Part shown: one piece after another, positions 1 to 5,805 of the stretch
How positions within the stretch are numbered: position 1 is the stretch's first letter
Layout of the letters: every line of letters starts with the position of its first letter
DNA from: CAYMLL01 sp964390645
GTDB lineage: Bacteria; Planctomycetota; UBA8108
Length of the DNA stretch: 6,274 nt
NCBI GenBank assembly: GCA_964390645.1
Contig: CAYMLL010000382.1
Span: forward strand, 1 to 6,274
Reading direction: 5' to 3'
Program-made: the position numbers and the translations under genes
Notes under the pieces: model-generated
Database searches by the model: none
What the model was told of the DNA's origin: nothing
The model's input: the letters and a program-made list of their open reading frames with translations, nothing else

Positions 1-204
1 GACATCCTTGTTCAACGCGATCTCGAGCTCGAACTTCCGGTTATCCAGGAGATTCCGAATCTCGTAGCTGTTCTCCTTCGTCTGCCCCAGAATCAGAATT
101 CGGCCGCGGTCCATCACCACCTCGATCATGCGCCTCGGATCATCGCCGGTCAGCCCGGGCGCCTCCCCGGAAGAGGACCCCGACGACCCTCCGGCGCCCC
201 CCAT
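1..204 (-). CDS. Partial protein with receiver-like N terminus (C-terminal part outside window)
   Basis: Only the first 68 codons are visible; the frame is open to the window edge. From the ATG at 204 the protein starts with a Gly/Ser-rich stretch of about 15 residues, then a segment containing RILILGQTKENSYEIRNLL and FELEIALNKD. The hydrophobic strand, helix and second strand follow the spacing of a CheY-like receiver domain (strand 1 ILIV-DD, helix with E/N-R-LL, strand 2 FEVxxA). The acidic pair that normally binds magnesium after strand 1 is replaced by Gly-Gln, so if this is a receiver it may not be phosphorylated. Other possible starts are ATGs at 129 and 114; the one at 114 has a GAGG-type ribosome site at suitable distance and lies right before the fold, while 204 has only a weak site. 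The gene follows accD by 25 bases on the same strand and is probably co-transcribed. The fold is inferred from a short stretch and could be another Rossmann-like domain. Confidence 0.5.
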   Translation of the reverse strand, partial: MGGAGGSSGSSSGEAPGLTGDDPRRMIEVVMDRGRILILGQTKENSYEIRNLLDNRKFELEIALNKDV

Positions 205-229
205 CTATCGGCCTGACCGGGCAGATTCT

Positions 230-1132
230 TCACGCCTCTGAGGTACGATCCCGTTCCAAGGCGGGCGAACCGTCGCTCGAGGAGGCGTCACGTCCGAAGA
301 ATCGTACGATGTCGACGATAAAGCCCCGCATGTTCTCGCGATCCACGATGCGGTCCACGAATCCGTGCTCGAGGAGAAACTCGGAAGTCTGAAAGCCCTC
401 CGGAATCTCGGACTTGATCGTCTCGCGAATCACGTTCGGACCGGCGAATCCGATCAGCGCGCGTGGCTCGGCGACGACGATGTCGCCGAGAGCAGCGAAG
501 CTCGCCATCGCGCCTCCCATCGTCGGATTGGTCAGCACCGACACGAAGAGGCCCTTGGCGCGGTCGAACGCGGCGAGTGCGGCGCTGGTCTTCGCCATCT
601 GCATCAACGACAGGATACCCTCGTCCATGCGCGCGCCACCCCCGGAGCCACTGACGAAGATGAAGGGCTCTTCACGCTCCGTCGCGAGTTCTATACCGCG
701 GGAGATCTTCTCGCCGACCACCGACCCCATGCTACCGCGCAGAAAACGTGAGTCGCTGACGCCGAAGACGACCGGAATCTGGTCCATTCGACCGGTCCCG
801 ACGACGCAAGCGTCCGCGAGAGAAGTACGCTTCTGCGCCGCGCTCAGTCGGTCACGATAGGAGCGAACCGCGACGAAGCCGAGTGGGTCGCGGGGACGGA
901 TACCGCCGAAGTGCTCCTCGAACGTGCCGGCATCGAGCATCGACTCGATGCGCTTGGCGCTCGAGATCTCGAAGTGGAAGTTGCACTCCGGGCAGACGTT
1001 TTGCTTCTCCTCGACCTTCGGCTTGTAGATCAGCTTGTTGCACGACGGACACTGCATCCACAGGTTGTCCGGCATGTCTCGACGCCGACGACCGAGGTCC
1101 GGGTTCTTCTCCAGGTTTCCAACTCGCTTCAT
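230..1132 (-). CDS. accD: Acetyl-CoA carboxylase carboxyltransferase subunit beta
   Basis: AccD pairs with AccA in the cytoplasmic carboxyltransferase that moves the carboxyl group from carboxybiotin on AccB to acetyl-CoA, giving malonyl-CoA for fatty acid synthesis. The 300-residue protein has the family's N-terminal zinc ribbon (Cys28, Cys31, Cys47, Cys50) and a crotonase-type core. Visible hallmarks are GSMGSVVGEK (133-142), GGGARM (164-169), SLMQMAKTSAAL (175-186), NPTMGGAMASFAALGD (202-217) and ALIGFAGP (225-232), then PEGFQTSEFLLEHG (244-257), which resembles E. coli AccD closely. The start at 1132 leaves 27 residues before the first zinc cysteine, as in E. coli; the later Met20 would leave too few. 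No strong ribosome site precedes it, but the ATG overlaps the rpe stop (ATGA, 1129-1132), so translational coupling is likely. The last ~20 residues are polar and unconserved. One oddity is Leu-Arg at 131-132 where E. coli has Met-Gly before GSMGS. Identification is secure. Confidence 0.97.
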   Translation of the reverse strand: MKRVGNLEKNPDLGRRRRDMPDNLWMQCPSCNKLIYKPKVEEKQNVCPECNFHFEISSAKRIESMLDAGTFEEHFGGIRPRDPLGFVAVRSYRDRLSAAQKRTSLADACVVGTGRMDQIPVVFGVSDSRFLRGSMGSVVGEKISRGIELATEREEPFIFVSGSGGGARMDEGILSLMQMAKTSAALAAFDRAKGLFVSVLTNPTMGGAMASFAALGDIVVAEPRALIGFAGPNVIRETIKSEIPEGFQTSEFLLEHGFVDRIVDRENMRGFIVDIVRFFGRDASSSDGSPALERDRTSEA

Positions 1133-1812
1133 GCTGGGTTCAGGTTCCGTCTCAGTCCGCGGACGGCATCGCCGATGTCTGCATCGGCGAAGATCGAGCT
1201 TCCAGCGACGAACACGTTCGCGCCGGCGTCTCGCGCCCGGACAATCGTCTCCGGATCGATGCCGCCATCAACCTCGATATCGAGCCCGAGATCGGGATGG
1301 CCACTCTGGCGTAACGTCTCCTCTTCCTGTCGCACTCTACGGACCTTCTCGAGGTTCTCGTCGAGGAATGACTGACCGCCGAAGCCGGGCTGAACGGTCA
1401 TCACGAGGATCATGTCGACGTGCGGCAAGAACTCTAGGACGGAGTCGATCGAGGTCCCGGGATTGACCGCAAGGCCACTACCGATGCCCCTCTCGCGCAG
1501 CCAATCGAGCATGCCACGGGTGTTATCACCACCGACTTCCACATGAAAGCTGATATGGCCGGCTCCGGCGTCGACGAACGGCTCCAAGTAGCTCCCAGGA
1601 TCGGTGATCATCAGATGAACGTCAAGAGGAAGGTCGGTCACCCGCTTGAGGGCCTCGACGACCACCGGCCCCATAGACAGATTCGGGACGAAGAGACCGT
1701 CCATGACGTCGACGTGAATCTGCTCGACCCCGGCCTTCTCGACGGCGCGAACGTCCTCCCCCAGACGCGCAAAGTCCGCCGACAAGATCGATGGGGCGAT
1801 CCTGGCTTGCAT
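1129..1812 (-). CDS. rpe: Ribulose-phosphate 3-epimerase
   Basis: Rpe interconverts D-ribulose 5-phosphate and D-xylulose 5-phosphate in the pentose phosphate (and, if present, Calvin) pathway in the cytoplasm. The 227-residue product has the usual family length and a full TIM-barrel signature: IAPSILSADF (5-14), HVDVMDGLFVPN (33-44) carrying metal ligands His33 and Asp35, DVHLMI (64-69) with His66, the phosphate-loop region MTVQPGFGGQSF (138-149), and VDGGI (181-185) with catalytic Asp182, then VAGSSIF (202-208). The reading frame is open far upstream, even antisense through the pilin gene, but homology begins exactly at the ATG at 1812, so that start is chosen. There is no Shine-Dalgarno sequence before it; a possible promoter -10 element lies only 8 bases upstream, suggesting a nearly leaderless message. 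The TGA stop overlaps the accD ATG. The upstream pilin is separated by a terminator, so rpe probably heads the rpe-accD operon. Confidence 0.97.
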   Translation of the reverse strand: MQARIAPSILSADFARLGEDVRAVEKAGVEQIHVDVMDGLFVPNLSMGPVVVEALKRVTDLPLDVHLMITDPGSYLEPFVDAGAGHISFHVEVGGDNTRGMLDWLRERGIGSGLAVNPGTSIDSVLEFLPHVDMILVMTVQPGFGGQSFLDENLEKVRRVRQEEETLRQSGHPDLGLDIEVDGGIDPETIVRARDAGANVFVAGSSIFADADIGDAVRGLRRNLNPA

Positions 1813-1850
1813 GAGGTGCAAGTTTAGGCAGGACAAGGTACTTGCGCAAG
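1806..1850. promoter_or_regulatory. Paired CTTGC/GCAAG inverted repeats at the rpe promoter
   Basis: Two inverted repeats share the same half-site. CTTGCGCAAG (1841-1850) is a perfect 10-base palindrome that covers the candidate -35 element. CTTGCA (1806-1811) and TGCAAG (1817-1822) form a second repeat with a 5-base spacer that spans the rpe start codon and touches the candidate -10. Such placement fits operators of a dimeric repressor, or an RNA hairpin hiding the start codon, but no regulator is known from this window. Chance is possible for sites this short. Confidence 0.3.
1821..1849 (-). promoter_or_regulatory. Candidate rpe promoter, near-leaderless
   Basis: Reading the minus strand, TTGCGC (1849-1844) and TAAACT (1826-1821) are separated by exactly 17 bases. 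Only 8 bases lie between TAAACT and the rpe ATG, so a transcript starting at the usual distance would begin within about two bases of the start codon. This fits the lack of a ribosome binding site. The -35 match is weak (3 of 6 to TTGACA); the -10 match is 4 of 6, including all three TAnnnT positions. It is a prediction from sequence only. Confidence 0.4.
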
Positions 1851-1889
1851 CACGAAGGACGCGCGACAGCGCGGTCGTCCGGACAGCCC

Positions 1890-1930
1890 GGAAAAGAAGA
1901 CAGGACGACTCCGCAAGAGCCGTCCTGTCT
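1890..1930 (-). terminator. Rho-independent terminator downstream of the pilin gene
   Basis: A perfect 10-base stem (AGACAGGACG at 1898-1907 with CGTCCTGTCT at 1921-1930) continues after one A/C mismatch with three further pairs (1909-1911 with 1917-1919), leaving a 5-base loop. On the minus strand the stem is followed directly by a T-rich tract (TCTTTTCC, 1897-1890). It sits about 140 bases past the pilin stop and 78 bases before rpe, so it should end the pilin transcript and insulate rpe. On the plus strand the stem is not followed by a T tract, so it is directional. A second small hairpin (GCCGC 1934-1938 with GCGGC 1944-1948) lies just upstream in the pilin transcript. Confidence 0.75.
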
Positions 1931-2071
1931 CGAGCCGCCGAAAGCGGCCTGTCTCGTCGACCTGAAGACCGGACCTTGTCCGAGCCTCTGTCCGTCCGTG
2001 GAACGCGACGACCTCTCTCCCCACGCTTTCTTCCTTCGACCGGGTCCGTTCGCCCGACCGCGAAACCGGAG

Positions 2072-2494
2072 CTAGTCGATCGGAGCGCTCGCCGCCGTCG
2101 CCGTTCCTGTCGAGGAGAAGCGGATGATGCCGGACTGATCGACAAAGAAGTAACGATCGCCAGTGGTGCCCACAGTCTGCGGGTTGCCCTCGACACTCCA
2201 GGTGGTCGCCGTGCCGGTGTAGTTGAAGTTGTAGCCCGACTTCGAGCCGCTACCGAGAACGGTGTCGATGTAGTTGGTGCCCGACAGATCCGTGAGAGCG
2301 GTCGCGAAGGTCTGAAAACGCGTGCGGTACTGCTCGTTGACCGTGGTGAGCGTTCGGAGGGAGCTGATGGCCGAAGCCTCGTTGCCCGCCTTACGCGCGT
2401 TGAGAAGACTCGGAATCGCGATGGCCGCGATGATGGCAATGATCGCGACGACGATCATCAGCTCGATGAGTGTGAAACCTTCCTTCTTACGCAT
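2072..2494 (-). CDS. Type IV pilin-like protein with prepilin leader
   Basis: The 140-residue product starts with a short charged leader, MRKKEG, then FTLIELMIVVAIIAIIAAIA. This is a classic class III prepilin signal: cleavage by PilD-type peptidase between Gly6 and Phe7, N-methylation of Phe, and Glu at mature position 5 (residue 11). Residues 7 to about 28 form the hydrophobic helix used for membrane insertion and subunit packing. The globular part is short, has no cysteines, is Ser/Thr/Gly rich, and ends with GDRYFFVDQSGIIRF, a style common in small PilA-like and GspG-like pilins. The ATG at 2494 is chosen because the leader begins there and GGAGGT lies 12 bases upstream; the frame is open further upstream but that extension would destroy the leader. 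No pilus assembly genes are nearby, so this is an orphan subunit in the window. It could be a major or minor type IV pilin or a type II secretion pseudopilin; sequence alone does not decide. Confidence 0.92.
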   Translation of the reverse strand: MRKKEGFTLIELMIVVAIIAIIAAIAIPSLLNARKAGNEASAISSLRTLTTVNEQYRTRFQTFATALTDLSGTNYIDTVLGSGSKSGYNFNYTGTATTWSVEGNPQTVGTTGDRYFFVDQSGIIRFSSTGTATAASAPID

Positions 2495-2950
2495 GGTAGT
2501 TATGCTACCTCCACAAGAGACCGACATGGAACTTCCGGCGAGTTGAGGGCACCTCACCCTCCGCCCCTGGCAAACAACCGGCAACACCGAAGGCCGGCAT
2601 ATCGAGAAAACCGCCCCGAGCGGCAGGCAAGGCCTGTCTTCGTTCGTTTCCCTCACCCCGCTATTCGGCAACCCGAATGCCGGCCGCCCAGCTTTTTCGT
2701 AGGATGACACAAGTTATTGCGAGGTGCTGCGCTAACGACATGGCGTGGATTCCTGGCCGGTCCAGTAAGGCCTCGGGTCCCCGGAAGCGACAATTCCCGT
2801 CACCTTCGGAGACCCATGCGCGTCAAAACGACCGCTCGCGAGGTTGTCACGACGACGCGCGACGCGAAGGTCTCCGCGGCTCCTGCAGGCGTCTCCCCCC
2901 GACGAAGGGGCCGACGGGCCCACGGGCACAATCCGACCTGCCCGCACCCC
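2495..2950. other. Divergent intergenic region between pilin and recJ
   Basis: This non-coding stretch separates the divergently oriented pilin and recJ genes. The left part is the pilin leader with its ribosome site (GGAGGT, 2512-2507) and hairpins. I could not find a convincing sigma-70 or sigma-54 promoter for the pilin. The right part, about 2700-2950, shows no recognised element. A 61-codon plus-strand frame starting at the ATG at 2817 ends at 3001 but shows no recognisable domain, is rich in Arg, Pro and Thr, and overlaps the recJ promoter, so it is not called as a gene. Confidence 0.6.
2578..2681 (-). promoter_or_regulatory. Hairpin-rich 5' leader of the pilin gene, possible attenuator or riboswitch
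   Basis: On the minus strand several hairpins follow each other in the 190 bases before the pilin ATG. First comes a perfect ATTCGG-GTTG-CCGAAT hairpin (2678-2663), which can also pair as GGCA-TTCGGGT-TGCC followed by GAA (2681-2664). Next is CAGGC-CTT-GCCTG (2636-2624). Then CCGC-TCGGG-GCGG runs straight into TTTTCTC (2623-2605), shaped like a weak intrinsic terminator. Last is CCGGC with GCCGG (2597-2578). The GGCA-7-base loop-TGCC-GAA element resembles the second helix of GEMM-I cyclic dinucleotide riboswitches, which often precede pilin genes. However, the conserved first half (GGCAAACC, GAAA, ACGCAAAGCC) is not recognisable upstream, so the riboswitch reading is tentative. Confidence 0.3.
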
Positions 2951-2979
2951 TTGACCTGCCTCGACGGGAATCCTACAGT
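2951..2979 (+). promoter_or_regulatory. Candidate sigma-70 promoter of recJ
   Basis: TTGACC (2951-2956, 5 of 6 to the -35 consensus) and TACAGT (2974-2979, 4 of 6 to the -10 consensus) are separated by exactly 17 bases. Transcription would start near 2986, giving a leader of about 25 bases before the recJ GTG that includes the AGGAG ribosome site at 3001-3005. Spacing and position make this the best promoter in the window, though it rests on sequence alone. Confidence 0.55.
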
Positions 2980-3010
2980 GGCGCCGATATCCTTGGAGTG
3001 AGGAGATCCG

Positions 3011-4762
3011 GTGGTCTCGAAGCGGTGGAACCTTCCTGAGCTCGACATCGAGCGCCTCGGTGGATTGCAGCGAGAAACTCGCTGCTCGCCGACGGTCGCG
3101 GCGCTCCTGATGCGCCGTGGACTCTCTCGCCCACAGGACGCCCAGCGGTTCCTGGAGCCGAAGTTGCCCGATCTCAGCGAGCCGCAGACTCTCCCGGACA
3201 TCGAGCCTGCCGTCGAGCGAATCACGAGAGCGATCGAGCGGCGCGAGCGAGTAACGATCTTCGGCGACTACGACGTCGACGGTGTCTCCTCGACCTGCCT
3301 GATGCTCGACTTCTTCCACATCGTCGAGTTCCCCGTGCACCACCGCCTGCCCCACCGCCAGCGCGACGGATACGGACTGCACACGAACGCCGTCAGGGAG
3401 CTCGCCGATGAAGGCACGGAGCTGATCATCACGGTCGACAACGGCTCCGCGTCGCGCGTCGAGATCGAAGTCGCGCGCGATCTCGGCATCGACGTCGTCG
3501 TCATCGACCACCATCAGCCGTCGCGGCCGATCCCCGAACCGGTGGCGTTCGTGAACCCCTGGCTGCGGGAGGAGTCCAACGGGTTCAGAGCCTTCGCCGG
3601 GGTCGGCGTCACGTTCAAGGTCGTCTGGGCGCTGTGCCAGCACTTCTCACGCGCCAAGAAGCTGTCTCCGAGCTTTCGCGACTTTCTCGTCGACTCGATG
3701 GCTCTCGTCGCGCTCGGCACCGTCTCCGACGTCGTCCCGTTGCTCGACGAGAACCGCGTGATGACGAAATTCGGATTGCGCGCGCTCGAGAGTTCCCGCC
3801 GGCCGGGATTGCGGAAGCTCGTCGAGATCTGCCTGCCGCCCGGGGAGACCCGCCAGGATCTGGAGGCGAGCCACATCGGCTTCCGCATCGGGCCTCGCCT
3901 CAACGCCGCCGGCCGTCTCGGCGACGCCGGCGATGCGGTCGATCTGCTGAGGGCACAGAACGACGAGGAGGCCGAACGTCTCCTCGAAAAGCTCGAGAAC
4001 GAGAACCGGCGACGACGATCGATCGAGGCCGACATCCTCGCGGACGCGCGGCGGCGTGTTCACGAGGACTTCGACCTTGACCGGGACCGCTGCATCGTCC
4101 TCGCGGACGACAGCTGGCACCCCGGCGTCATCGGCATCGTCGCTGCGCGTCTGGTCGAGGAGTTCTTCCGGCCGACGCTGCTCTTCGCGATCACAGGAGA
4201 TCGTGGACGCGGCTCGGCACGCTCGATTCCGGGTGTCGACATCCACGCCGCCTTGAGCAGCTCGCAGGTACATCTCCTGAAGTTCGGCGGCCATGCGCTC
4301 GCTGCCGGAGCCGAGGTCGAGGTCGACAAGCTCGACGATCTCAGAGACGCGCTCAACGCGGCGATCGACCTGCCCCCCTGCGAAATGATCCCCGAGATCG
4401 ATGTCGACTGCCGTCTATCGCTCGACGAGGTCACCTCCGGATTGCTCGACGAGATTTCTCGACTCTCGCCGTTCGGCGAAGGCAACCCGGAGCCGCTCTT
4501 CGCGGCGACCGACGTCGAGATAGCGGGTCAGCCGCGCGTCATGGGCGCGAACGGCAAGCACCTGGCCTTTCACGTCAGGGAGCCGGGTAGCAACAACAAG
4601 GCCTTCCGCGCCGTCGCCTTCGGCATGGGGGCGCTCTACCCCCTCATCGAACGACGCGGCACACGGGTCTCGATACTCTATCGACCCCAGTGGAACGAGT
4701 GGCAAGGTCGACGGTCGATCGAGCTGCGAGTGACGGACCTGCGGACCACAAGGGACCCTTGA
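3011..4762 (+). CDS. recJ: Single-stranded-DNA-specific exonuclease RecJ
   Basis: RecJ degrades single-stranded DNA 5' to 3' in the cytoplasm, serving RecF-pathway recombination, mismatch repair and restart of stalled forks. The 583-residue protein matches the family length and carries all expected motifs: GDYDVDG (85-91; Asp86, 88, 90), TVDNG (141-145), the DHH triad Asp166-His167-His168, LGTVSDVVPL (235-244), the helix-rich connector (about 310-355), then the DHHA1 part with SWHPGVIGIVAARL (368-381), GSARS (401-405) and FGGHALAAG (425-433). The C-terminal OB-fold region begins near SPFGEGNPEPLF (486-497). All metal-binding residues are present, so it should be active. The start is GTG at 3011, preceded at 5 bases by AGGAG (3001-3005); homology begins within the first residues (KRW). 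It is the only plus-strand gene, divergent from the pilin and convergent with the Ig/TPR gene, so probably transcribed alone here. Confidence 0.97.
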   Translation: MVSKRWNLPELDIERLGGLQRETRCSPTVAALLMRRGLSRPQDAQRFLEPKLPDLSEPQTLPDIEPAVERITRAIERRERVTIFGDYDVDGVSSTCLMLDFFHIVEFPVHHRLPHRQRDGYGLHTNAVRELADEGTELIITVDNGSASRVEIEVARDLGIDVVVIDHHQPSRPIPEPVAFVNPWLREESNGFRAFAGVGVTFKVVWALCQHFSRAKKLSPSFRDFLVDSMALVALGTVSDVVPLLDENRVMTKFGLRALESSRRPGLRKLVEICLPPGETRQDLEASHIGFRIGPRLNAAGRLGDAGDAVDLLRAQNDEEAERLLEKLENENRRRRSIEADILADARRRVHEDFDLDRDRCIVLADDSWHPGVIGIVAARLVEEFFRPTLLFAITGDRGRGSARSIPGVDIHAALSSSQVHLLKFGGHALAAGAEVEVDKLDDLRDALNAAIDLPPCEMIPEIDVDCRLSLDEVTSGLLDEISRLSPFGEGNPEPLFAATDVEIAGQPRVMGANGKHLAFHVREPGSNNKAFRAVAFGMGALYPLIERRGTRVSILYRPQWNEWQGRRSIELRVTDLRTTRDP

Positions 4763-4781
4763 CGATCGCGCCGTGCAGGTC

Positions 4782-4838
4782 CTCTGACGGCCGACAGGTT
4801 CTCTGACGGCCGACAGGTTCTCTGACGGCCGACAGGCT
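4782..4838. repeat. Three tandem copies of a 19-base unit
   Basis: The unit CTCTGACGGCCGACAGGTT occurs at 4782-4800 and 4801-4819 identically and at 4820-4838 with one change (T to C at position 18). A fragment resembling the unit's end (GCAGGTC, 4775-4781) precedes the array. It lies between the convergent ends of recJ (stop at 4762) and the Ig/TPR gene (stop at 4894), so it is in a 131-base non-coding gap. The unit length is not a multiple of three and each copy contains the palindrome CGGCCG. It may have arisen by replication slippage; no function is evident. No clear intrinsic terminator is visible in this gap; CCGGG (4856-4860) with CCCGG (4866-4870) forms only a short stem without a T tract. 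Confidence 0.95.
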
Positions 4839-4893
4839 CGAGTCCCACCCTCTTGCCGGGAGCCCCCCGGGTCGCCAGGACCGCCGCGATCGA

Positions 4894-5799
4894 CTAGGGG
4901 GTCAGCTCCTGCTCGATCACGGCCTTCAGCTCCGCCGGGATGAGCGCCTCATGCTCACGGTAGACAGCCCTGGCAGTGCCGAGCTCTCCCTCCAGAACGT
5001 ACGAGTAGGCCGTGTAGAACCACGCGTCACCCACCGGAATCGCGGCGTCGGCCCCTGAGACTCCCGGGTCGAGCTGAAGCGCGCGCTCGAACTGGGCTCG
5101 GGCCTCGGCGGGCTTCTCGAGGAACATCAGCGATAAGCCGAGATTGAATCGCGCCAGCGGCGAATCATTGACCCGGATCGCACGCTCGAGCACGCTCCGG
5201 GCGCGCTCGAAGTCACCCGAACGAATCGCCACCGCGCCGAGGTTGATCAGCGCGGACGCATGCCCCGGCTGAACCTCGATGGTCTTCTCGAGCTGACTCG
5301 CGATCTCCCCGGCATTCGCGGTGGCGTCCAGATCGTTGAGCAGCATCGCGAACGCGTACGACGCGTGGTGGTTGTTCGGGTCGAGCTCGAGTGCCTCGTG
5401 ATAAGCGTCCCGGGCCTCCCTTGCCAGTTGTCCCATCTCGGCGTCATCGGCGCTCGAGCGCCCGCTCCCGGCAGCCGCAGCCGACGACGCGCCGCCTCCC
5501 GGCTCATCCCGACGACGACGATACGCCGCCTCGATGTCCTTGCCCTTCGCGTACGCCTTCATGGACGCCTCGGAGACCGCGACCAGCTCCGGAAAACCCG
5601 CGATCCCGAAGCTCGGCGACAGCACCTCCCCGACGAGCTCGGTGCCACGGTAGAGACGCGCTCGCAGCAGGACCTGCGTTTCCCGCCCCGCTCCACCGTC
5701 ACCGTCCGGCAAGACCCACTCGAAACCGTCATCGGCGGGAAGTCTCTCGTGGACGCGCTTCCACTCTCCTGCGGCACCCAGACGATAGGCCACCCGCAC
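4894..5799 (-). CDS. TPR-containing C-terminal portion of an Ig-like/TPR protein
   Basis: Read from the first possible start after an in-frame TAG (GTG at 5799), this is 301 residues. Residues 1-66 are beta-rich and Ig/Fn3-like (RVAYRLGAAGEWKRV, FEWVLPD, SPSFGI); 67-100 are charged and helical; 101-118 form a low-complexity Gly/Ser/Ala linker; and 124-288 carry tetratricopeptide repeats with the usual pattern (AREARDAYHEALELDPNN; ALINLGAVAIRSGDFERA; ARFNLGLSLMFLEKPAEA; AWFYTAYSYVLEGELGTA). TPRs mediate protein-protein contacts, so a scaffold or envelope role is plausible, but no specific function can be named. The GTG has no ribosome site, and the Ig-like segment starts mid-domain, so this is most likely the 3' part of the gene at 5806-6274 split by the TAG. 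A TPR-only product from the ATG at 5562, which has GAGG 5 bases upstream, is conceivable. Confidence 0.75.
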   Translation of the reverse strand: MRVAYRLGAAGEWKRVHERLPADDGFEWVLPDGDGGAGRETQVLLRARLYRGTELVGEVLSPSFGIAGFPELVAVSEASMKAYAKGKDIEAAYRRRRDEPGGGASSAAAAGSGRSSADDAEMGQLAREARDAYHEALELDPNNHHASYAFAMLLNDLDATANAGEIASQLEKTIEVQPGHASALINLGAVAIRSGDFERARSVLERAIRVNDSPLARFNLGLSLMFLEKPAEARAQFERALQLDPGVSGADAAIPVGDAWFYTAYSYVLEGELGTARAVYREHEALIPAELKAVIEQELTP

Positions 5800-5805
5800 G
5801 AGCAG

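Noticed and set aside
1924..1956. 9-base direct repeat CCTGTCTCG near the terminator
   Set aside because: Too short and only two copies, with one copy forming part of the terminator stem; likely chance.
1813..2439. N-terminal extension of rpe up to 2439 in the same open frame
   Set aside because: Homology to Rpe begins exactly at the ATG at 1812; the extension is Arg/Ser-rich, runs antisense through the 3' part of the pilin gene and crosses the pilin terminator. It reflects the scarcity of stop codons in GC-rich DNA.
2495..2710. N-terminal extension of the pilin to 2710
   Set aside because: It would place 72 residues before the prepilin leader and run through the hairpin-rich leader; the ATG at 2494 has a ribosome site and gives a proper class III signal.
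2551..2760. Sigma-54 (GG-N10-GC) promoter for the pilin
   Set aside because: Pilin genes are often sigma-54 dependent, so I looked for TGGCAC-N5-TTGC on the minus strand, but no site matched both elements convincingly.
2817..3001. Small plus-strand open frame of 61 codons upstream of recJ with GGAG before its ATG
   Set aside because: Composition is Arg/Pro/Thr-rich and unlike a folded protein, and the frame overlaps the good recJ promoter; no support beyond being open.
2732..3643. 303-residue minus-strand open frame antisense to recJ
   Set aside because: Its sequence is the shadow of the well-supported recJ frame, with no recognisable domain of its own.
4763..4896. Read-through of the Ig/TPR gene past its TAG at 4894-4896
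   Set aside because: The frame stays open beyond the stop only because of high GC; it passes through the 19-base repeat array and into recJ antisense, with no domain continuity, unlike the internal TAG at 5806-5808.
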